Shown here piece by piece: positions 4,297 to 10,229 of a DNA stretch of 10,229 nucleotides. The stretch is from contig JAICQC010000144.1 of the NCBI GenBank assembly GCA_025938055.1, positions 1 to 10,229 of the forward strand. Reading direction: 5' to 3'. How positions within the stretch are numbered: position 1 is the stretch's first letter; each line of letters starts with the position of its first letter. The notes under the pieces are model-generated. The model did not search any database. It saw only the letters and a list, made by a program, of their open reading frames with translations, and had not been told where the DNA came from. The position numbers and the translations under genes are program-made. Source of the DNA: Anaerolineales bacterium. GTDB lineage: Bacteria > Chloroflexota > Anaerolineae > Anaerolineales > Villigracilaceae.

Positions 4297-7200
4297 ATGC
4301 TCCAAATTCGACTTCTTGGGCAATTTGATATTCGCGTTGATGGGAAACGCGTCACAATCCCCACTCGGGCGGCTCAATCCCTGCTGGCATATCTTGTGCT
4401 GACTGCCGGAATCCCTCATCGGCGCGAAAAGCTAGCCGGAATCTTCTGGCCGGAGACGAGTGACGAAAACGCACGTAAGAACTTGCGGCAGGAATTGTGG
4501 CGAATCCGCAAAGCGATCTCTGCCCAAGGATCTTCAGAAGATGATTACTTCCTTGCCGATGAATTAACCCTGACGTTCAATCGCGACGGGGATTATTGGC
4601 TTGATGTGGCTCAGATCGAACGGCCCGATACCGATCTGCAATCCTTGACGACGAATCTCGCACTGTATCAGGGTGAACTGTTACCCGGTTTTTATGAGGA
4701 ATGGATCACAATCGAGCGAGAACGCGTGCAAGCCATCTTTGAAGCCCGGATGGCACAACTCCTCGAGCAGCTTATTACGAACGAACGCTGGGTCGCAGTA
4801 GAGGAATGGGGGGAACGCTGGCTGGCGTTCAGCGGTGCCCGAGAGCCTGCTTACCGGGCGCTGATGCTGGCAAGCGGCGCGCGTGGAGATATGGCAAAAG
4901 TCGCTTCGCTCTACCAGCGCTGCACGGACGAATTAATGGAAAAATTGGGAGTTGAGCCTTCTGCCGAGACACGTGCCCTGTACGATGGACTCTTGAAAGG
5001 TGCAAAGGCGCCACGCACACAGATACAGCCATCCGGGACGATTACGTTTCTCTTCACAGATATCGAAGGTTCCACGCGCCTGCTCGAAAAGCTCGGTGAT
5101 CAATACGCGGTCGCATTAAGTCAGCATCACGAGATCATGCGCGCCGCACTTCGAAAGTGGAATGGTCATGAAGTGGATACGCAGGGAGACGCGTTCTTTG
5201 TGACCTTCACCCGCGCCATTGACGCCGTACAATGCGCCGCCGACGCGCAACGTGCCTTCGCCACACATTCTTGGACTCCTGGCGCTCAATTGCGCGTGCG
5301 GATGGGCTTGCATACCGGAGAACCGCTCATCGCTTCGACGGGCTATGTGGGCATGGACGTACATCGCGCCGCCCGGATCGGCGACGTGGGTCACGGCGGG
5401 CAGGTGCTCCTTTCTCAAACAACACGGGATCTTGTAGTACAGGATCTGCCGCAGGGACTTTCCATCCGCGACCTCGACGATCATCGTTTGAAGGATATGA
5501 AGTATCCTGCTCCCATCTATCAACTGGTGATCGACGGGTTACCAGCTGAGTTCCCCCCTCTCAAGACAAAATTCACCGGTACGGAAGCACCCACACCAGG
5601 CGAACCACCCTTTAAGGGTTTGCAATATTTTGACGAAGGAGACTCGGATCTTTTCTTCGGACGCGAATTGCTGACCGCCAAACTAGTGCAGCGCCTAAGG
5701 GAGACGCGTTTTCTTTCGGTTGTCATCGGCGCCTCGGGCAGCGGAAAATCTTCCCTGGTCCGGGCGGGGCTGCTGCCTGCGTTGAAAAAAGGCGATCCGC
5801 TGCTAGATGGAACCAAGCCGCCAAAAGACAGCACCGAGTGGCACATTCACATTCTGACGCCGACGGCACATCCGCTCGAAGCGCTAGCTACAGAGCTGAC
5901 CCGGGAGTCCGAGTCGGTGACGGCAACAGCCACCTTGCTGGATGATCTCACGCGCGAGCCGCGCAGCCTGTCTCTGTTTCTCACCCGCAAATATCCAAAG
6001 GGACACACGCTGCTGGTCATGGATCAGTTCGAAGAGCTGTTCACCCTCTGCAGGGACGAATTCGAGCGTGAAGCATTCATTGATAACCTGTTGAGTGCGG
6101 TCACCCCGGAAAATAGCCATATCTCTCTCATCGTCACGCTCAGGGCAGATTTTTACGCGCATCTGTCTCAATATCCGGAGCTGCGCGAGCTGGTTGCCCG
6201 CCACCAGGAATATATCGGTCCCATGACGCCTGATGAGTTGCGGCGCGCCATGGAAGAACCTGCCCGGCGGGGTCACTGGGAATTTGAACCCGGGCTTGTC
6301 GATCTCATTTTGCGCGACGTCGGTGATGAGCCAGGCGCGCTGCCTCTGCTTTCACACGCTCTGCTGGAAACCTGGAAACGTCGCGCCGGACACATGCTCA
6401 CCCTCAAAGGCTATGCCGACGCTGGGGGAGTGCATGGGGCGATTGCCCATACGGCAGAAAGTGTCTATCAAAACCTGAGTGAGGAAGAGCAGGTGATTGC
6501 CCGCAACATCTTCCTCCGTCTCACTGAATTGGGCGAAGGGACAGAAGACACTCGGCGGCGCGCATCATTTGATGAGCTCATGTCACAGGAAGGCGATGCC
6601 AGCACGATTCGCAACGTCTTGAACACCTTAGCGGACGCTCGGCTGGTGACACTCTCCGAAGATATGGCGGAAGTCGCCCATGAGGCATTGATCCGCGAAT
6701 GGCCCACCTTGCGGGAGTGGTTGAATCAGGACAGGGAGGGCCTGCGCATGCATCGGCATCTGACCGAGTCCGCTCGTGACTGGGAATTGCTGGGGCGCGA
6801 TCCTGGTGCGTTGTATCGGGGCGCTCATCTGGCACAGGCGCGCGGGTGGGCCGCTTTGCATCCCAACGCGTTGAATGCAGAGGACCGCGCATTCCTAAAC
6901 GCCTCCCTCCAGCAGGAGCAACAGGAACAGCGCGAACGGGAAGAACAGCAGCAGCGTGAATTGGAGGCCGCGCAAAAACTGGCGGAAACGGAACGAGTAC
7001 GCGCAGAAGAGCAAGCCCACTCTGCTGCAAACCTGCGAAAACGTTCTTTCTACTTGAGCGTCGCATTAGTGATTGCCATGGTGTCCATCGGGGTCGCTGT
7101 CTGGTTCACGATCCAATCGCGTCAGCAAGCCATCAGTGCAGGTGCCAGAGAGTTAGGGACTCAGGCTGTTCTTCAACGAAACAATAATTTCCAAGTAGCA

Positions 7201-9657
7201 TTATTGCTCGGCATCGAAGCATTTCATACCAGGGATTTACCAGTGACGCGCGGTGCCTTATTCAATAGCACTGAGTCTACGCCTCAGTTGATTCGTTACC
7301 TTTCCGGACACAGTGACGCTGTACGTGGTGTGGATTTCAGCCCCGATGGCAAAACATTGGCTGTGGGTAGTTATGACAACACGATTATTCTGTGGGATAT
7401 GCAAACGGGTCAACGAATCGGCGAACCGCTGACGAGGCACACCGATGATATTTATGCTGTGGCTTTCAGCCCCGATGGCAAGACGTTAGCCTCCGCTGGC
7501 GCGGACAATATGATCGTACTCTGGGATTTGGAAACACATACACAAATAGGGGAACCGCTCACAGGACATATTGTTAGCGTGGGACCTCCTGGTGTAGGCA
7601 GTGTCGCCTTCAGCCCCGATGGCAAGATCCTGGCTTCAGGCGGATACGACAAGACGGTTATCCTGTGGGATGTGCAAACGCACCGACAAATTGGGGAACC
7701 TCTAAAGATTCATAACGATGCTGTCGCTAGTGTTGCCTTCAGCCCCGATGGCAAAACTTTGGCGTCAGGTAGCATTGATAACACGATCATCCTGTGGGAC
7801 GTGGAAACGCACCGACAAACTGGAGAGCCCCTGCAGGGGCATAGCGGTAGAGTATTTAGCGTCGCCTTCAGCCCCGATGGCAAAACTTTGGCGTCAGGTA
7901 GCGACGATAACACGATCATCCTGTGGGACGTGGAAACGCATCAACAAATCGGTGAGCGCCTGCAAGGACATACCAATGCCATATTTAGTGTCGCCTTTCA
8001 TCCCAATGGCAGAACACTCGCCTCGGGCAGCGATGACCTAACTATTATTCTATGGGACGTGGAATCGCATCGACAAATCGGAGAGCCCTTGCGGGGACAT
8101 AGCGGTAGAGTATTTAACGTCGCCTTTAGCCCCGATGGCAAAACACTGGCATCGGGCAGCTGGGATAGCAACGTGATCTTATGGGATCTGGAAATACATC
8201 GGCAGATCAGAAAACAACTGCCAGAACTAAGTGACATATCGAGCGTTGCCTTTAGCCCGGATGGGAAAACATTGGCCCTGAGCAGCTACACCAACACTAT
8301 TATCTTGGGGAATCGGGAAACGCAGCAGCAGACTGGAGAATCGCTCGAGGGGCACAAAGCTCCCGTGGTGAGCATAGGCTTCAGCCCCGATGGCAAAACG
8401 CTGGCTTCCATCGATGCGGAAAGCACTATCATTCTATGGAATGTGCAAACACATCGCCCGATCGGGGAATCGTTCGAAGGACAGAGCAGGGTAACTAGCA
8501 TAGCATTCAGCCCTGATGGTAGAAGGCTCGTTTCCGGCGGCGAGGATCAAATGATTACGCTATGGGACGTGCAAACGCGCCGACAAATCGGAGAAGCGCT
8601 CCAGGTGAACAGTGGTCTTATAGACAGTGTGACCTTTAGCCCCAATGGCAAGGTCGTTGCTGTAGGAAATAGGGATGGCATCATCACCCTGTGGGATGTC
8701 GAATCAAACCAACCGATTGGTGAGCCGCTCCAGGGACACGGTGGACCGGTCAGCAGGGTAGTTTTCAGCCCTGATGGCAAAACACTTGCGTCAGGTAGCT
8801 GGGATGGTGCTATCATTTTGTGGGACGTGCAAACGCACCAACCGATTGGAGCGCCACTGCAGGCACATTCACGGCGTGTACTGGGCTTAGCCTTCAGCAC
8901 TGATGGAAAAAATCTAATTTCGGGCAGTGATGATCAAACGATGAGTGCGTGGGATTGGGATCCATCATCGTGGATTCAAAAAGGTTGTCAACGAGCAAGT
9001 CGTAATTTTACAAATGACGAGTGGAAACAATATTTCTCCGGCACAGAGTATCGTAAACCTTGTGAACAGTTCCCCAGGCATTCGAGTTATTACGAGGCGA
9101 TCGCGAACAAGTTGCTTGTGGATTTCAAGGATCTAGACCAAATTCAACAAGCCCTGGACGGCGTACGGCATGAAATGGAGTCAGATTCGGCGATCCATGA
9201 TCCAACCATCACCTCGAACAAGCTCGTTTCAGAATTAGTAGCAAATAGGATTAAGGCTATACCTAGTAGTGAACCGCAGAAAATCTTAGATTCACTCAAA
9301 CTGGCAGAAGCGAATCAGTTAATATTGGCCCCATTCTTAAACGACCCCAATTTTCTGAACGGCTTATGTTGGCATGGATCTCTACAAGGTTTTGTCGCCC
9401 GGGTATTCAGGTATTGTGAACAAGCTGTAGACCTGGCGCCAGGTGATGCAAGTATTCGGGATAGTCGGGGTTTGGCACGCGCGCTCACCGGTAACTACGC
9501 CGGGGCAATTGAGGATTTTCAATTTTTCGTTGATAACGAAAAACGTGAAGTGTTCATCCCCAATATGATTCAACAACGTCAACAATGGATCATGGATCTC
9601 AAGGTAGGGAGAGATCCATTCACGCCGGAGATGTTGGAGGAATTGATGAGTGAGTAA
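4297..9657 (+). CDS. AfsR-like activator fused to cyclase-like, nSTAND1 ATPase, membrane and WD40 domains
   Basis: A 1786-residue membrane-anchored signalling protein. Domains: OmpR/AfsR winged helix 1-95 (ARKNLRQELWRIRKAI 59-74); BTAD helical repeats about 99-235; class III nucleotide cyclase-like domain about 247-410 with metal-site Asp255 (FTDIEGS) and Asp298 (QGDAF), but Asp294 and His356 where active enzymes usually have Lys and Asn; nSTAND1 ATPase from about 438 with Walker A GASGSGKSS 478-486 and Walker B LLVMDQFEELF 572-582; Gln/Glu-rich coiled coil 870-905; one membrane span 918-939, preceded by RKR; 13 WD40 repeats 1005-1565; a C-terminal region with four Cys and a TPR-like segment about 1686-1745. 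The RKR flank predicts DNA-binding part inside and WD40 part outside. Likely role: sensing by the propellers, ATP-dependent switching, transcription control; the ligand and targets are unknown. It is monocistronic, with the lipoprotein gene divergent upstream. Confidence 0.9.
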   Translation: MLQIRLLGQFDIRVDGKRVTIPTRAAQSLLAYLVLTAGIPHRREKLAGIFWPETSDENARKNLRQELWRIRKAISAQGSSEDDYFLADELTLTFNRDGDYWLDVAQIERPDTDLQSLTTNLALYQGELLPGFYEEWITIERERVQAIFEARMAQLLEQLITNERWVAVEEWGERWLAFSGAREPAYRALMLASGARGDMAKVASLYQRCTDELMEKLGVEPSAETRALYDGLLKGAKAPRTQIQPSGTITFLFTDIEGSTRLLEKLGDQYAVALSQHHEIMRAALRKWNGHEVDTQGDAFFVTFTRAIDAVQCAADAQRAFATHSWTPGAQLRVRMGLHTGEPLIASTGYVGMDVHRAARIGDVGHGGQVLLSQTTRDLVVQDLPQGLSIRDLDDHRLKDMKYPAPIYQLVIDGLPAEFPPLKTKFTGTEAPTPGEPPFKGLQYFDEGDSDLFFGRELLTAKLVQRLRETRFLSVVIGASGSGKSSLVRAGLLPALKKGDPLLDGTKPPKDSTEWHIHILTPTAHPLEALATELTRESESVTATATLLDDLTREPRSLSLFLTRKYPKGHTLLVMDQFEELFTLCRDEFEREAFIDNLLSAVTPENSHISLIVTLRADFYAHLSQYPELRELVARHQEYIGPMTPDELRRAMEEPARRGHWEFEPGLVDLILRDVGDEPGALPLLSHALLETWKRRAGHMLTLKGYADAGGVHGAIAHTAESVYQNLSEEEQVIARNIFLRLTELGEGTEDTRRRASFDELMSQEGDASTIRNVLNTLADARLVTLSEDMAEVAHEALIREWPTLREWLNQDREGLRMHRHLTESARDWELLGRDPGALYRGAHLAQARGWAALHPNALNAEDRAFLNASLQQEQQEQREREEQQQRELEAAQKLAETERVRAEEQAHSAANLRKRSFYLSVALVIAMVSIGVAVWFTIQSRQQAISAGARELGTQAVLQRNNNFQVALLLGIEAFHTRDLPVTRGALFNSTESTPQLIRYLSGHSDAVRGVDFSPDGKTLAVGSYDNTIILWDMQTGQRIGEPLTRHTDDIYAVAFSPDGKTLASAGADNMIVLWDLETHTQIGEPLTGHIVSVGPPGVGSVAFSPDGKILASGGYDKTVILWDVQTHRQIGEPLKIHNDAVASVAFSPDGKTLASGSIDNTIILWDVETHRQTGEPLQGHSGRVFSVAFSPDGKTLASGSDDNTIILWDVETHQQIGERLQGHTNAIFSVAFHPNGRTLASGSDDLTIILWDVESHRQIGEPLRGHSGRVFNVAFSPDGKTLASGSWDSNVILWDLEIHRQIRKQLPELSDISSVAFSPDGKTLALSSYTNTIILGNRETQQQTGESLEGHKAPVVSIGFSPDGKTLASIDAESTIILWNVQTHRPIGESFEGQSRVTSIAFSPDGRRLVSGGEDQMITLWDVQTRRQIGEALQVNSGLIDSVTFSPNGKVVAVGNRDGIITLWDVESNQPIGEPLQGHGGPVSRVVFSPDGKTLASGSWDGAIILWDVQTHQPIGAPLQAHSRRVLGLAFSTDGKNLISGSDDQTMSAWDWDPSSWIQKGCQRASRNFTNDEWKQYFSGTEYRKPCEQFPRHSSYYEAIANKLLVDFKDLDQIQQALDGVRHEMESDSAIHDPTITSNKLVSELVANRIKAIPSSEPQKILDSLKLAEANQLILAPFLNDPNFLNGLCWHGSLQGFVARVFRYCEQAVDLAPGDASIRDSRGLARALTGNYAGAIEDFQFFVDNEKREVFIPNMIQQRQQWIMDLKVGRDPFTPEMLEELMSE
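7309..8961 (+). repeat. Tandem WD40-encoding repeats, 129-bp unit, 13 copies
   Basis: The coding DNA repeats with a period of 129 bp (43 residues), each unit carrying FSPDGKTLASGS and ILWDVETH. Units start at residues 1005, 1048, 1091, 1139, 1182, 1225, 1268, 1311, 1353, 1396, 1438, 1481 and 1524. Unit 3 has five extra residues (GPPGV region), and units 8, 10 and 11 lack the Gly-His start; unit 8 also lacks the Trp-Asp. Units 4 and 5 are 74/77 identical at DNA level (7735-7811 against 7864-7940). This is protein-repeat DNA, not an intergenic repeat. Confidence 0.9.
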
Positions 9658-9674
9658 TATGACCGGGTGATTAA

Positions 9675-9708
9675 AAGCCGCTTCTCCAAATCAAGGGAGA
9701 AGCGGCTT
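9675..9708 (-). terminator. Hairpin between convergent genes, terminator for the DUF35-type gene
   Basis: Perfect 13-bp arms AAGCCGCTTCTCC (9675-9687) and GGAGAAGCGGCTT (9696-9708) enclose an 8-nt loop. Read on the minus strand, the stem is followed by ttttaat, giving a short U-run and so a functional intrinsic terminator for the gene at 9750-10154. On the plus strand it begins 18 nt after the giant gene's stop, but the tail (cggtatag) is not U-rich, so it probably ends that transcript less efficiently. Confidence 0.75.
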
Positions 9709-9749
9709 CGGTATAGTTACTAAACGTCAAATTGCGGAAACGATGTTGC

Positions 9750-10154
9750 TTATTGGGTCAAAACTGCGGGCCTAAATTTATACCCATATACGATCAACCC
9801 GCGTTCATCCCCATCGTTCCTCATCTTGCGGGTAACCATCTCGACCGGCATGCCGATTTCCACGGCGTCGTTGTCTACATCGGTCAATTGGGCGGTGATC
9901 AGGGGACCTTCGTCCAGCTTGACGAGTGCCACGGTGTAAGGGGCGGTGCTGTCAAATCCGCTGGGGGCTTCATAAATCGTCGTGTAGGAATACACCTCCC
10001 CTTTGCCGCTAAACGTGTATAGATCCTTGGCTTCGTCGCCACAATTGGGGCAAACATCCCGGGGGGGGAAGATCTTGTAATCGCAGTGGGGGCAGACCTC
10101 ACCGACCAGCCCATAGCGCTGCTTCTTGAGTCTCCAATGTCTTGGGATTTCCAT
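9750..10154 (-). CDS. DUF35-type OB-fold protein with rubredoxin-like zinc ribbon
   Basis: A 134-residue cytoplasmic protein. The N-terminal helix (MEIPRHWRLKKQRYGLVGEV) leads to a zinc ribbon with two Cys pairs, CPHC and CPNC (Cys21/24 and Cys35/38 from the chosen start), and then an OB-fold (GKGEVYSYTTIYEAPSGFD, then APYTVALVKLDEGPLITAQL, ending VYGYKFRPAVLTQ). Proteins of this family usually partner a thiolase or HMG-CoA-synthase-like enzyme, forming a scaffold that channels acyl-CoA intermediates; the partner gene is often adjacent and may lie beyond the right window edge. I chose ATG 10154 because AAAGGA lies about 9 nt upstream; the GTG at 10175 would add seven residues that include this ribosome site. 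It is convergent with the giant regulator. A truncated second copy of its 3' end lies at 3254-3319. Confidence 0.88.
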   Translation of the reverse strand: MEIPRHWRLKKQRYGLVGEVCPHCDYKIFPPRDVCPNCGDEAKDLYTFSGKGEVYSYTTIYEAPSGFDSTAPYTVALVKLDEGPLITAQLTDVDNDAVEIGMPVEMVTRKMRNDGDERGLIVYGYKFRPAVLTQ

Positions 10155-10229
10155 AGAATAAGTTCCTTTCTCCACGTCTCATTCTATGTGAAAAAACTCT
10201 CAAAGACTATCAGCCTCCAGCCCTTGCAG
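10155..10229. other. Upstream region of the DUF35-type gene at the window edge
   Basis: These 75 bases contain the ribosome site for the minus-strand gene (AAAGGA, 10169-10164) and an A+T-rich stretch. I see no convincing -35/-10 pair and no start of another gene, so it is undecided whether the DUF35-type gene has its own promoter or is the last gene of an operon. Confidence 0.4.

Noticed and set aside
7452..8900. A series of minus-strand open frames with repeated LPSGLKAT-like segments
   Set aside because: They are the antisense reading of the WD40 repeats; their repetitiveness comes from the sense-strand FSPDGKTL codons, and none has a ribosome site or independent coding signal.
7309..8961. 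Regularly spaced repeats resembling a CRISPR or satellite array
   Set aside because: The 129-bp period equals 43 codons, the frame is never broken, and the conserved blocks encode WD40 signatures.
1..10229. tRNA, rRNA, transposase, integrase or toxin-antitoxin genes
   Set aside because: I looked for cloverleaf-like folds, transposase/integrase motifs, terminal inverted repeats with target duplications and small paired ORFs, and found none with support.

Overview
The window looks like a chromosomal stretch from a moderately GC-rich bacterium, most likely a member of the Chloroflexota (Anaerolineae-like). This is an inference from gene content: an XRE-HTH/NB-ARC-type ATPase regulator, a giant AfsR-like activator fused to a cyclase, an nSTAND ATPase and WD40 repeats, and a DUF35-type zinc-ribbon/OB-fold protein are a combination typical of that phylum. 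No rRNA, tRNA, insertion sequence, prophage or CRISPR array was found.

Layout, left to right. (a) 1-1573, minus strand: an HTH + P-loop STAND regulator. Its reading frame is cut by a TAA at 83-85, but clearly homologous sequence continues in the same frame to the window edge, so the gene is probably broken by a nonsense change (or a sequencing error). (b) 1489-1622: the divergent upstream region, with a 10-bp inverted repeat and a pair of direct repeats spaced 11 bp. (c) 1623-2123, plus: a small secreted beta-rich protein, followed by a perfect 13-bp hairpin. (d) 2304-3161, plus: an imine-reductase-like / 6-phosphogluconate-dehydrogenase-superfamily oxidoreductase, followed by a terminator. 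(e) 3162-3468: a non-coding stretch holding the decayed 3' end of a DUF35-type gene and a Shine-Dalgarno-led 11-codon ORF. (f) 3469-4074, minus: a predicted lipoprotein. (g) 4075-4296: a divergent promoter region with a 21-bp palindrome and a direct-repeat promoter that fits the SARP/AfsR target layout. (h) 4297-9657, plus: a 1786-residue protein with winged helix, BTAD, class III cyclase-like domain, nSTAND1 ATPase, coiled coil, one membrane segment, 13 WD40 repeats and a TPR-like C-terminus. (i) 9675-9708: a hairpin shared by convergent genes. (j) 9750-10154, minus: a complete DUF35-type protein.

How the parts may work together. The central unit is the lipoprotein / giant regulator divergent pair. 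The giant protein places a SARP-type DNA-binding domain on the cytoplasmic side of a single membrane span and a cysteine-free WD40 propeller region plus four cysteines on the far side (topology inferred from flanking charges). Its own promoter carries two GAGACGC heptamers 4 bp apart, ending 8 bp before a TATATT -10 box, which is the published geometry of SARP operators. This suggests an autoregulated, membrane-anchored one-protein signalling device with a surface lipoprotein as candidate partner. The oxidoreductase, the small secreted protein and the DUF35 protein look like independent single-gene units.
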